NCBI GenBank assembly: GCA_964454575.1
Contig: CAYVTG010000006.1
Span: 1 to 41,440 of the forward strand
DNA: 41,440 bases
Direction of reading: 5' to 3'
Source of the DNA: Haladaptatiplasma sp964454575
Lineage (GTDB): Archaea > Thermoplasmatota > Thermoplasmata > Halarchaeoplasmatales > Halarchaeoplasmataceae
Made by a program: the position numbers and the translations under genes. The notes under the pieces were generated by a model. It saw only the letters and a program-made list of their open reading frames with translations. It had not been told where the DNA came from and did not search any database. This document shows positions 8,255 to 15,929 of this stretch, in pieces. Within the stretch, counting starts at the first letter, position 1, and each line of letters opens with the position of its first letter.

Positions 8255-8476
8255 ATGACCGATAACAAACCACTCTCCGTGCTTAACAGGAACATAGGCA
8301 ATCACATAATAGTTGAACTCCGATATGGTAAGGAATACCGAGGAGTGCTCGAAGGCTATGATCCACATCTGAATCTTGTGATGAAAGATGTAAAAGAGTT
8401 CATAGACGGAGAAGAGACTCGTACGTTAAGAAAAGCCCTTGTAAGGGGCGATAACGTCGTCTATGTTTCGCCATAG
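8255..8476 (+). CDS. Archaeal Sm-like (LSm) RNA-binding protein
   Basis: Small RNA-binding protein expected to form a heptameric ring that binds U-rich RNA. The 73 residues carry both Sm motifs: Sm1 with VELRYGKEYRGVLEGYDPHLNLVMKD, and Sm2 ending in ALVRGDNVVYVSP, where RGDNV matches the family's RG(D/N)xVxxI signature. It is followed after 12 bases by the L37e gene, a pairing commonly seen in euryarchaea, so the two are probably co-transcribed. Confidence 0.95.
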   Translation: MTDNKPLSVLNRNIGNHIIVELRYGKEYRGVLEGYDPHLNLVMKDVKEFIDGEETRTLRKALVRGDNVVYVSP

Positions 8477-8488
8477 AGGTGATAAGAT

Positions 8489-8656
8489 ATGAGTAAAGGA
8501 ACACCATCAAAGGGAAAGCGTTCGAAGGGCAAGTCACACATAGTCTGCAGAAGATGCGGAAAGAAATCGTTTCACGTAAGAAAAAAGATCTGCGCAGCTT
8601 GTGGATTCGGTAAAACCGCCACGATCAAGAAATTTGCCTGGGCAAAACAGCACTAG
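8489..8656 (+). CDS. rpl37e: 50S ribosomal protein L37e
   Basis: 55-residue ribosomal protein of the large subunit, read directly from the sequence: it starts MSKGTPSKGKRSKGKSHIVC and ends KKFAWAKQH, with the zinc-binding pairs CRRC and CAAC separated by the basic linker GKKSFHVRKKI. It is strongly basic, as expected for rRNA binding. The ribosome-binding site GAGGTGAT at 8476-8483 overlaps the end of the Sm gene and is five bases before the ATG, supporting translation from the same transcript. Confidence 0.95.
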   Translation: MSKGTPSKGKRSKGKSHIVCRRCGKKSFHVRKKICAACGFGKTATIKKFAWAKQH

Positions 8657-8694
8657 CCCGAAAGTCTATTCTGGATATATGCATAGTTCCAAAA

Positions 8695-8702
8695 ATAATA
8701 TA
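8695..8702 (+). promoter_or_regulatory. TATA-like box of the Mrp/Mbh operon
   Basis: ATAATATA, centred about 30 bases before the ATG at 8729 and preceded by an A-rich stretch, is the best promoter for the antiporter gene run. No ribosome-binding site precedes the ATG, which agrees with a leaderless or nearly leaderless transcript. Confidence 0.45.
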
Positions 8703-8728
8703 TCCTACACAGTTATACACTAATAGAC

Positions 8729-9334
8729 ATGAGTAGAATCCCACTGTATCTTAAAGAGAGGATAGAAGAGGTCAATAGAAGGACTCTGCTTGATAGTTAC
8801 GAATCTCAAAAACTACCCCGATGGGAAAAAACGGTGATCACATGGTTCACCCTTATGATATTTTGGATGATAATCAGTGCATCGTTTCACTGGCAGAATA
8901 TGCTCATCGGAGGTATAGTCACATTCATCGTATCACTTTTGATGTACGACATGTTCACCGGAGACATAAGCAGCTCCGGCAACGTGGTGATCAAAACACT
9001 GCGCATCGTATTACTTTACATACCGCAGTACATCTTCATAATGGCCTTCAGACTACTTGAGAGCAACTTAAAGGTGATGAAACACGCCATATTCATGGAT
9101 ATCAATCCCGGCATCGTAAAGATAGATTCGGACCTGCATTCTCAAACCGGCCTCACCATATTGGCCAATTCGATAACCCTTACTCCTGGAACATTGACCA
9201 TCGACACCGAGAGGAGGTTAGACGAGTCGAAACTTTATGTGCACTGGATCGATGTAGAATCCATGGATAGAAACAAAGCCGGATCGGCAATAAAAGGAGA
9301 TATAGAAGAATGGTTGAAGAATATCTTTTGGTGA
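8729..9334 (+). CDS. mnhE: Cation antiporter subunit MnhE/MrpE (MbhA-like)
   Basis: Accessory membrane subunit of a multisubunit Na+/H+ antiporter. The 201-residue protein has hydrophobic helices from about 35 to 110 after a charged N terminus, then the conserved MrpE segment GIVKIDSDLHSQTGLTILANSITLTPGTLT, and a C-terminal cytosolic part with YVHWIDV. It opens the gene run mnhE-F-G-(DUF4040)-(MbhE-like)-B-C-D-D2, the same subunit order as the antiporter half of Thermococcus-type membrane hydrogenases (mbhA to mbhH). The next gene overlaps it by 25 bases. Confidence 0.92.
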   Translation: MSRIPLYLKERIEEVNRRTLLDSYESQKLPRWEKTVITWFTLMIFWMIISASFHWQNMLIGGIVTFIVSLLMYDMFTGDISSSGNVVIKTLRIVLLYIPQYIFIMAFRLLESNLKVMKHAIFMDINPGIVKIDSDLHSQTGLTILANSITLTPGTLTIDTERRLDESKLYVHWIDVESMDRNKAGSAIKGDIEEWLKNIFW

Positions 9335-9591
9335 ATCCGTTCACTCTCGCGCTGTTCATAGTGCTTTTCACTTCTATCATCTTAGTCTATAGAGTTGTAG
9401 CCGGTCCCACGACCCCCGATAGGATCGTTGGATTCAACACCATCAGCACGAAGATCACCATCGTGATAGCCATAATGGCGTTTTTGAAGGGAGAGTATCT
9501 ATTGATAGACCTGGCCATAGTTCTACTCATGATGAACGCCCTTGGCTCTCTTATACTCGCAAAACATTTTGAAAGAGGTGAAACCACATGA
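9310..9591 (+). CDS. mnhF: Cation antiporter subunit MnhF/MrpF (MbhB-like)
   Basis: 93-residue membrane protein with three predicted helices: about 9-28, 40-57 and 63-82. It has the MrpF signature RVVAGPTTPDRIVGFNTI after the first helix and LIDLAIVLLMMNALGSLILAKHF near the end. Two starts are possible: ATG at 9310, preceded by AAAGGAG, and GTG at 9331, which overlaps the TGA of mnhE. The distal end overlaps mnhG by four bases (ATGA), indicating coupled translation. Confidence 0.93.
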   Translation: MVEEYLLVNPFTLALFIVLFTSIILVYRVVAGPTTPDRIVGFNTISTKITIVIAIMAFLKGEYLLIDLAIVLLMMNALGSLILAKHFERGETT

Positions 9592-9902
9592 TAGAATATC
9601 TGTTCTTGCTCTTGGGAGTGATACTGATGATAACCGGTGGTCTGGGAGTACTCCGGTTCCCGGATGTTTACACAAGACTACATGCGTCAACAAAATGCGA
9701 CACCGGTGGAGCAATGAGCATATTGATAGCCCTTGCCATAGTAGCGGAAACGCCGATATTGATAAAGATGAAATTTTTGATACTCGCCTTCCTTATAGCC
9801 ATGATCAATCCCATGATAGCCCATGCAATAGCTAGAGGAGCACACAAATCAGGCGTTGAGCCTGTAGGAATAATAGATATATATGCACGAGATGGTTTTT
9901 GA
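9588..9902 (+). CDS. mnhG: Cation antiporter subunit MnhG/MrpG (MbhC-like)
   Basis: 104-residue membrane subunit with three helices. The MrpG signature is clear: GGLGVLRFPDVYTRLHASTKCDTGG (residues about 21-45), followed by ILIALAI and LAFLIAMINPMIAHAIARGAH. It overlaps mnhF by four bases and the following DUF4040 gene by 20, so the subunits are made from one transcript. In Mrp complexes MrpE, F and G form the small-subunit side of the membrane arm. Confidence 0.94.
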   Translation: MIEYLFLLLGVILMITGGLGVLRFPDVYTRLHASTKCDTGGAMSILIALAIVAETPILIKMKFLILAFLIAMINPMIAHAIARGAHKSGVEPVGIIDIYARDGF

Positions 9903-10122
9903 GATAGTGCTGGTATTGATGGTGATACTTGCCATCATCGCAGTGGAGGATAAGAACCTGATCGGTTCTGTGATAGAGCTATCTCTGCTGACCCTGGTAT
10001 TCGGAACAGCTCTTTTCATGCTCAAAGCCCCGGATGTTGCCCTATCCGCCCTTGTTGTGGGTGGTATAATCGTCGGTCTGTTCATATATACCATAGAGGA
10101 GGTGAAGGTCGAACATGGATAA
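9883..10122 (+). CDS. MbhD-like subunit (DUF4040; matches part of MrpA C-terminal region)
   Basis: 79-residue membrane protein with three helices and the motif LFMLKAPDVALSALVVGG, corresponding to the APDVAxTEAxxG motif of the MrpA C-terminal region and of MbhD. The usual acidic TEA part reads SAL here. Bacterial MrpA carries this region fused to a large MnhD-like domain; here it is a separate small gene, as in archaeal Mbh/Mrp loci. ATG at 9883 and a second in-frame ATG at 9892 are both possible starts. It overlaps the next gene by eight bases. Confidence 0.85.
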   Translation: MHEMVFEIVLVLMVILAIIAVEDKNLIGSVIELSLLTLVFGTALFMLKAPDVALSALVVGGIIVGLFIYTIEEVKVEHG

Positions 10123-10372
10123 CCTCAAAAGACTGATCGCCCTGCTCCTGGTATTATCTCTGGCCTATATACTGATCCCCATGGAGTATTCTCGTTCCGA
10201 TGACATGATCAGCTATGACCACTATGTAGAGAACTGGGAGGAAGTGGGTGTTTCAAACCTGGTCATGGGGGTCCTAGCGGACTGGCGGCTCTACGACAGC
10301 GTTATCGAAGCAATGATATTCTTCACCGGTGTACTCGGTTCATATCTACTTCTGGAGGATGAGCGCGAATGA
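10115..10372 (+). CDS. MbhE-like subunit (matches the extreme C-terminal part of MrpA)
   Basis: 85-residue protein: an N-terminal helix (about 5-23), an acidic extramembrane stretch (SRSDDMISYDHYVENWEEVG), and a final helix. The segment NLVMGVLADWRLYDSVIEAMIFFTGVLG matches the NxxxxxxxDFRxxDTxGExxVL motif shared by MbhE and the end of MrpA. Together with the preceding gene it reconstitutes the MrpA C-terminal region in two pieces. The overlap with mnhB is four bases (ATGA). Confidence 0.82.
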   Translation: MDNLKRLIALLLVLSLAYILIPMEYSRSDDMISYDHYVENWEEVGVSNLVMGVLADWRLYDSVIEAMIFFTGVLGSYLLLEDERE

Positions 10373-10782
10373 TGATGAGTAATATCGTCAGGACCACCAC
10401 TAAGATGGTCAGCCCCTTCTTGGTCACTTATTCACTCTACATAATGTTGTACGGACACCTTACTCCCGGCGGCGGCTTCCAGGCTGGCGTTATCCTAGCC
10501 GTCAGCGTGATACTGTTGATGACGGCTCACGGCTCACAGGCTTTGGAAGAGAAGGTGAACGAAACATGGTTCAAGATAATCGAAAACTCCATGGCTATCT
10601 CGATACTATTTATGATATCTTTCGGACTCATTTTCGGAGCCATGTTCTACAACTTTTTAGGTAGAGGAACCTTCGGTCTCCCCATAAGCGGCGGTATGAT
10701 CCCGTTGTTCAACATATTCGTCGGTCTAAAGGTGGGAGCCGGATTCATGGTTATTTATTACGCGTTACTGAGGTGGTTGTGA
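10369..10782 (+). CDS. mnhB: Cation antiporter subunit MnhB/MrpB (MbhF-like)
   Basis: 137-residue membrane protein with four helices. The MrpB hallmark YIMLYGHLTPGGGFQAGVILA is present at about 23-43, and the end has GGMIPLFNIFVGLKVGAGFMVIYYALL, again typical. Three consecutive ATG-type starts (10369, 10372, 10375) follow the end of the MbhE-like gene. It is one base away from mnhC. Role: core small subunit of the antiporter membrane complex. Confidence 0.95.
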   Translation: MMMSNIVRTTTKMVSPFLVTYSLYIMLYGHLTPGGGFQAGVILAVSVILLMTAHGSQALEEKVNETWFKIIENSMAISILFMISFGLIFGAMFYNFLGRGTFGLPISGGMIPLFNIFVGLKVGAGFMVIYYALLRWL

Positions 10783-10783
10783 T

Positions 10784-11095
10784 ATGCTCAACGCGGTAAA
10801 TATCGGGATACTGATAATGCTCATAGGCATGTACGGCCTCATGGTAAAAAAGAACCTGATCAAACAACTCATTTCAGTCAATATCCTTTCCGTTGGTCTG
10901 GTGCTGTTCTTTATCGGCATAGGCTACGTAGAGGGCGGTGGATATCCAATTTATCCGGTCGAAACTGCCGTTGATCCACTACCATCTGCACTGATGATAA
11001 CTACCTTGGTAGTCGATGTAGCCATAACTTCACTCGGTCTTGCCATGATAATCAAGATGAACCGGGAAGAACTATCGGAGGTATCTGTTGAATGA
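10784..11095 (+). CDS. mnhC: Cation antiporter subunit MnhC/MrpC (NuoK-like, MbhG)
   Basis: 103-residue, three-helix protein homologous to complex I subunit NuoK. Visible are the MLIGMYGLMVKKNLIKQLISVNILSVGL block (helices 1-2) and DPLPSALMITTLVVDVAITSLGLAMIIKM, where DPLPxALxxTxIVIxxA is the family signature. It overlaps mnhD by four bases (ATGA). In the Mrp complex it links the small subunits to the large MnhD subunit. Confidence 0.95.
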   Translation: MLNAVNIGILIMLIGMYGLMVKKNLIKQLISVNILSVGLVLFFIGIGYVEGGGYPIYPVETAVDPLPSALMITTLVVDVAITSLGLAMIIKMNREELSEVSVE

Positions 11096-12639
11096 TAGTG
11101 ATGATGGTAGTACTGGCACTGTCCTTTGCCTTTTTACTTTCCTTCATATCATATTTTGGAAAATATCACAGGACCTCAAATGCACTCTTCATGCTAGGTA
11201 TCATCGCACCTGCGTTGGTCTTTTATCACAGTGTTCCCAAAAAGCCATTCTACCTGATAATGGGCGATTGGTCTAGACTGTCGGGTATCGAAGTAGCTCT
11301 GGATACATACAATTTTTATCTGATAACCGGTGAACTGATAGTGTTCTTACTAGTGGGTCTGTACGCAATAAACTATTTTGTAGATGATAAGCGGAATAAA
11401 TTTTTCACTTTGATGCTGTTGATGCATGCCGGTTTGATAGGGGGATTTTTGAGCCGAGACCTATTCAATTACTTCGTACTCATGGAGGTAGCCTACGTGT
11501 CCACTTTCATAATGGTGGCCGTGACCAAAGGCAAGGAAGCTACCAGAGCCGCCTTCAGATACCTTCTGTTTTCATTCATCGCATCGTATCTTTTTTTACT
11601 ATCCATAGGGATATTGTACCTCAACACAGGTACACTGAACGTGGAATTGATGAGCACTAGGATAGTACTGAACGACCAGACAAGGGTCGCTATCGGCCTG
11701 GCCTTTTCATCCATGCTCATGAAAGCCGGTATATTCCCACTTTTCTTCTGGCTACCGGATGCACATTCCATACCAAACACGCCGGTCAGTGCGATACTAT
11801 CAGGTATCTCACTTAAAGGTCCTATATACGGCATGATACTTTTTGCAGTCTATCTTCCCATGGAGTTCCTATCGGATATACTACTTTACCTGGCCTTCGC
11901 ATCTGTTTTCGCCGGGGTCATTTTCGGATTACGCCAGACCAACATCAAAAGACTACTGGCCTATTCGACGGTATCTCAGATGGGATTCGTTCTCGTGGGT
12001 ATCGCCACACTGAACATATTCGGTGCTATCTATTACGGGCTGACTCATGCCCTCATCAAATCCGGTCTTTTCTTGGCGGCGGGTACACTTGCGGATAAGC
12101 ACGGTACAACAGACATGCTCACTTTGACTTACAAAGATAACAAGCCGATAATGATAGCCGTTATAGTGCTCAGCCTGGCACTTGTCGGTATATCCCCCAC
12201 CCTCGGTGCCTACGCAAAAAAAGAGCTGATGCAGAGTGTTTTCGGCGTCTGGCCCTTGATACTCATCTGCGGAAGCGTGGGAACCATGGTGCTCATGCTG
12301 AAGATGAATTATTATCTGTTTATAGGCGAAGGCAGCAAAACCGCTTTGACTTTCCATCTCAAAGATGGTTTGGATATTGTATGGATAACCAAATCTACCA
12401 TACCTCTCGCTTCCGCCGTCCTGGTACTACTCTATGGATACCGATTCATGCCCGGAATATACTTGTTAGACGGGATAATCATAATCGCAGGACTGGCTGT
12501 GTTCCTAGTATTGAACCGTTTACATGTATTCCACTGGAAACTGCCCGGATGCGTAGAAAGACTGCTAGCCGACCTAGGGACCACCAATAACTACCTGGCG
12601 ATGGTTTACTTTGCCATGGTTATCCTGCTCATATCTTGA
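11092..12639 (+). CDS. mnhD: Cation antiporter subunit MnhD/MrpD (NuoL/M/N-like, MbhH), copy 1
   Basis: 515-residue protein of about 14 helices, homologous to the proton-pumping subunits of complex I. The expected charged residues of the half-channels are present: Glu132 in LMEVAYVS, Lys211 in MLMKAGIFPLFFWLPDAHS, Lys242 in SGISLKGPIYGM, Lys323 in HALIKSGLF, and the Lys376-Lys377 pair in GAYAKKEL. The C-terminal segment LGTTNNYLAM recurs in the second copy downstream. It is the last gene in the tightly overlapping run; copy 2 follows after a 101-base gap with its own ribosome-binding site. Confidence 0.95.
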   Translation: MIVMMVVLALSFAFLLSFISYFGKYHRTSNALFMLGIIAPALVFYHSVPKKPFYLIMGDWSRLSGIEVALDTYNFYLITGELIVFLLVGLYAINYFVDDKRNKFFTLMLLMHAGLIGGFLSRDLFNYFVLMEVAYVSTFIMVAVTKGKEATRAAFRYLLFSFIASYLFLLSIGILYLNTGTLNVELMSTRIVLNDQTRVAIGLAFSSMLMKAGIFPLFFWLPDAHSIPNTPVSAILSGISLKGPIYGMILFAVYLPMEFLSDILLYLAFASVFAGVIFGLRQTNIKRLLAYSTVSQMGFVLVGIATLNIFGAIYYGLTHALIKSGLFLAAGTLADKHGTTDMLTLTYKDNKPIMIAVIVLSLALVGISPTLGAYAKKELMQSVFGVWPLILICGSVGTMVLMLKMNYYLFIGEGSKTALTFHLKDGLDIVWITKSTIPLASAVLVLLYGYRFMPGIYLLDGIIIIAGLAVFLVLNRLHVFHWKLPGCVERLLADLGTTNNYLAMVYFAMVILLIS

Positions 12640-12695
12640 GCTCTTAGGCCAAAAAGGTAATAATCCTCGATGGTTTACCATAGTAAGATGATGGA

Positions 12696-12708
12696 GATAA
12701 CAGTTATC
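12696..12708. promoter_or_regulatory. Short inverted repeat between the two mnhD copies
   Basis: GATAAC-A-GTTATC is a perfect inverted repeat with six-base arms around one base, in the 101-base gap before mnhD copy 2. A second small one, TGGTTTACCA, lies at 12671-12680. The gap could hold a separate promoter or an RNA processing site; the size of the arms is modest and chance is possible. Confidence 0.3.
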
Positions 12709-12740
12709 GAGTTGTATGCCCCGGAGGTGAACGGTCAACT

Positions 12741-14270
12741 ATGCTTGTATTGATGGTTGTGCTGGCACTGTTCTTCGCTTTGTTATTACTGTTTATATCT
12801 TTGTTCGACATATCGGATAATTTTGCCGATGTACTGTTCCTTGCAGGTATAATCACTCCCGCTATCATCTTCGCCGCACACGGAACACCCATGCAGATAG
12901 ATATGATCATGGGCGGTTGGGAGCCGATCTCCGGTATAGCTGTCGGACTCGATAACTATAACAGATACTTTCTTCTTGCTGAGCTGATAGTCTTTTCACT
13001 CGCCGGGTTCTATTCTATTTCCTATTACCGAACCGACCCTCACAAAAACAAATTCTATGCGTTAATACTCCTGATGCACGGAGGTATAATGGGCGTTTTT
13101 TTGAGTAAAGACCTGTTCAATCTATTCGTATTGATGGAACTCGCTTCGGTTTCCGCCTTTGCACTTGTCGCCTTTTCCCGGGGCAGGAACTCTCAGAGGG
13201 CCGCTTTGCGATACCTGTTGTTCTCCATAATAGCCTCTTATCTATTCCTGCTCTCCATCGGTATGATCTACGTCAACACAGGCACACTCAACTTTGAATT
13301 GATAAGCCAGAACATCACACTCTCCCGTGAGATCGATATCGCTCTAGCTCTGGCCTTCACAGCCATGATATTGAAGACCGGAATATTCCCACTACATTTC
13401 TGGCTTCCCGACGTTTATTCGGAATCGGACACACCGATATGTGCTCTACTGGCCGGTATGACCCGACGGACACCCATATACGCCATGCTTCTGTTCACCA
13501 TGTATTTACCCATGACACATCTGTCTCAACCCCTACTCATAGTCGCCTTCGCCAGCATGTTTTTTGGCTTCATCATGGCGATGTTCCAGAACGACGTTTG
13601 GCGACTTCTTGCCTATGCATCCATCGGGCTCATGGGCATAGTTCTTATCGGTATCGCCACTGAAAATTTTATGGGAGTAGCTCATTATGTACTAGCCCAT
13701 GCCATAGTGACCACCGGTTTGTTTTTGACCACAGGCACCCTTTCCGATCAACAGAAAACAAGGAACATCAGAGACTTGACCTACCGGCATCACATGTTGA
13801 TATTCGTATCTGTAGTGATGCTCTCATTCGCATTGGGAAGTATGTCTCCCTCTTTGAACGCCCTGGCCAAGAAAGAGCTGCTTGTAGGTTTGAACGGCAT
13901 ACAGGTGATACTATTCCAATCGGGATTCGTACTGGCACTTTTGATAATGCTGAAAATGAATTTCCTACTGTGGCATGATGGCGAGGAACCGAAACAAGTC
14001 CGCGTGTCTCCCATGTCATTTATCTCCGCGATACCGGCTGCTCTTTCCATCGCATTGGGCATCTACATATATCCGGTTTTGGTCCTGACGGACCTTCTTC
14101 TGCTGGGTGCCGCAGGACTATTGTTTTTCTTGTTTTTATCGTTCAATATGCTGGAATATGTAGGCATCGAAAAACTAGGAGATCGTTTTAGAGACCTGGG
14201 GGTAACCAACAATTATTATGCGATGGTATTGTTCGCCTTCTTACTAGTCGTATTACTCTATACTCTTTAA
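12741..14270 (+). CDS. MnhD-like antiporter subunit, copy 2, with altered channel residues
   Basis: 509-residue paralogue of the preceding MnhD, clearly related along the whole length (shared RYLLFSxIASYLFLLSIG, the GIFP(L)xFWLPD block and the LGxTNNYxAM end). The helix-5 Glu133 (LMELASVS) and helix-7 Lys212 are kept, as is Lys377-Lys378 in NALAKKEL. The position of copy-1 Lys242 is Arg243 (GMTRRTPIYAM), and the position of Lys323 is Thr324 (HAIVTTGLF). A GGAGGTGA ribosome-binding site at 12723-12730 serves the ATG. Since no gene for the large MnhD-like domain of MrpA is present, this copy may take its structural place. The 3' end overlaps the convergent regulator-like gene by 18 bases. Confidence 0.9.
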   Translation: MLVLMVVLALFFALLLLFISLFDISDNFADVLFLAGIITPAIIFAAHGTPMQIDMIMGGWEPISGIAVGLDNYNRYFLLAELIVFSLAGFYSISYYRTDPHKNKFYALILLMHGGIMGVFLSKDLFNLFVLMELASVSAFALVAFSRGRNSQRAALRYLLFSIIASYLFLLSIGMIYVNTGTLNFELISQNITLSREIDIALALAFTAMILKTGIFPLHFWLPDVYSESDTPICALLAGMTRRTPIYAMLLFTMYLPMTHLSQPLLIVAFASMFFGFIMAMFQNDVWRLLAYASIGLMGIVLIGIATENFMGVAHYVLAHAIVTTGLFLTTGTLSDQQKTRNIRDLTYRHHMLIFVSVVMLSFALGSMSPSLNALAKKELLVGLNGIQVILFQSGFVLALLIMLKMNFLLWHDGEEPKQVRVSPMSFISAIPAALSIALGIYIYPVLVLTDLLLLGAAGLLFFLFLSFNMLEYVGIEKLGDRFRDLGVTNNYYAMVLFAFLLVVLLYTL

Positions 14271-14660
14271 ATACACTTCTCTGACTTCTTTTATCTTCGT
14301 TATCGCGGCTTCCAGAGATTCCATGGAACTTCTCATCTTGCTCACATCTATTATGGTGACGATAGCCGCTACACCGGTACCCTTTATCTCTTCTCCTTCG
14401 CTGAAGGCTATGTTCACCCTGTATTTACCTAGGATCCCGTTTATCTTCGACAGAACACCGGGCTTGTCCTCCGCTGTTATCTCGAGCTCGTACAGGTCCT
14501 TTCCAGGGAGAGCTATCCTCTCTATATTCGCTTCTTTGATCTCCGGATTTATCTCCACCAAGAAGTATGACCCTTCCACAAGTCCTATGTCGTAGGCAAA
14601 ATCATCCGGTATCTTAAGGACACCGGTTTCCTTTATCTTTATCAGTTCGTACCGTCGCAT
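14253..14660 (-). CDS. ACT-domain protein with AbrB-like N terminus, probable ligand-responsive regulator
   Basis: 135-residue cytosolic protein. Residues about 58-130 form an ACT domain: the start LYELEITAEDKPGVLSKINGILGKYRVNIAF has the pattern DxPGxLxxIxxxLxxxxxNI that binds amino acids or other small ligands, and it ends with IKEVREVYLKSI. The first 50 residues (MRRYELIKIKETGVLKIPDD, then a GLVEGSYFLVEI strand) resemble a swapped-hairpin AbrB-like DNA-binding unit. Such a pair suggests a small ligand-sensing regulator, but the target is unknown. It is convergent with and overlaps mnhD copy 2 by 18 bases. Confidence 0.7.
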   Translation of the reverse strand: MRRYELIKIKETGVLKIPDDFAYDIGLVEGSYFLVEINPEIKEANIERIALPGKDLYELEITAEDKPGVLSKINGILGKYRVNIAFSEGEEIKGTGVAAIVTIIDVSKMRSSMESLEAAITKIKEVREVYLKSIE

Positions 14661-14767
14661 CTTTTAGCCCCTTTGCTCGTCTATGTATCAAGTAGTATAT
14701 AATGTTTATATCTACCAGAAACTTTTTACCTGATTTGCTCCTTTATCTTATAATCGGAGATAGACAT

Positions 14768-15922
14768 ATGGAATATATATATCTGGACAATGCAGCCAGC
14801 ACTAAAGTAGACCCGCGTGTGAAAAAGGTAGTGGAAGATTTTCTTGCAGAATGTTACGGAAATCCATCGAGCCTGCACAGGATGGGGCGTGACAGCGCAC
14901 ATGCAGTCGACGAAGCAAGGAAGAAAGTTGCGGCTCTGATAGGTGCCTACGAAGAAGAAATGATCTTCACATCCGGAGGTACGGAATCAGACAATCTTGC
15001 CATCACAGGTGCGGTCAGAAAGAACGAAGGCTCTCACATAATAACCACTTCAATAGATCACCCAGCGGTCTTCAATACCTGCAGTTATCTGGAAAAACAC
15101 GGATACGATGTCACCTATCTTCCCGTGGATGAATACGGTTTGATAGATCCAGATGAATTCGAGGATGAGATAAGAGATGATACTGTTCTAGCCTCTATCA
15201 TATTCGCCAGCAATGAGATCGGTACCATAGAGCCGGTAGCCGAACTCTCCAAGATCGCCCATGACAACGATGTTCTATTTCACACGGATGCAGTCCAGGC
15301 AGTGGGCAAGCTGGAATTAGACGTTCATAAACTCGGAATAGACATGCTTTCTCTATCCGGTCATAAGATACACGCACCCAAAGGCGTAGGGGCACTCTAT
15401 GTCTCAAAGGACGTTAAATTAGAGCCTATCGTACACGGAGGCGGGCACGAAAGAGGACTACGCTCGGGAACGGAGAACGTCCCGGGTATCATCGGCCTGG
15501 GTAAAGCCTGCGAACTGGAGAGAACTGAGATGGCGGGAGATATATCTAAGATGAAAGGATTGAGGGACAGACTGATATCCGAGATATTAGACAACGTAAA
15601 GAAGGTAAAGCTAAACGGTCATCCTACCAAGAGGTTGCCTAACAACGCCAATTTTTCATTCGATGCGGTCGAAGGAGAATCCCTCGTACTGCATCTTGAC
15701 GGTAAGGGAATAGCAGCATCCACGGGCTCCGCATGTTCATCCACCGAGTTAAAACCATCACGTACTCTGATGGCCACCGGCTGTGGAGAAGTGGAGGCCC
15801 ATAGTTCCGTAAGATTGACCTTGAGTAAATTCAACACCGCTGAAGAGATAGACCGAGCACTTGAGATAATCCCGGAGATAGTATCGAACCTCAGGAAGAT
15901 GTCTCCCCTTTGGGAGGAATAA
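14768..15922 (+). CDS. iscS: Cysteine desulfurase (NifS/IscS family)
   Basis: Pyridoxal-phosphate enzyme that takes sulfur from cysteine for Fe-S clusters and thiolated tRNA. The 384-residue protein begins MEYIYLDNAASTKVDP, has the PLP lysine in SLSGHKIHAPKG (Lys200), the cofactor stretch HTDAVQAVGK, and the sulfur-accepting cysteine in STGSACSS (Cys323), followed by the EVEAHSSVRLTL segment. The ATG at 14768 follows a GGAG site by eight bases; a longer frame from 14702 would add 22 residues across the promoter region and is unlikely. No IscU scaffold gene is adjacent. tgtA follows after seven bases, probably in the same operon. Confidence 0.95.
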   Translation: MEYIYLDNAASTKVDPRVKKVVEDFLAECYGNPSSLHRMGRDSAHAVDEARKKVAALIGAYEEEMIFTSGGTESDNLAITGAVRKNEGSHIITTSIDHPAVFNTCSYLEKHGYDVTYLPVDEYGLIDPDEFEDEIRDDTVLASIIFASNEIGTIEPVAELSKIAHDNDVLFHTDAVQAVGKLELDVHKLGIDMLSLSGHKIHAPKGVGALYVSKDVKLEPIVHGGGHERGLRSGTENVPGIIGLGKACELERTEMAGDISKMKGLRDRLISEILDNVKKVKLNGHPTKRLPNNANFSFDAVEGESLVLHLDGKGIAASTGSACSSTELKPSRTLMATGCGEVEAHSSVRLTLSKFNTAEEIDRALEIIPEIVSNLRKMSPLWEE

Positions 15923-15929
15923 GTACCGT

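Noticed and set aside
14702..14767. Upstream extension of the cysteine desulfurase by 22 residues
   Set aside because: The family starts at MEYIYLDNAAST, a GGAG site precedes the ATG at 14768, and the extension runs through the promoter-like AT-rich region.
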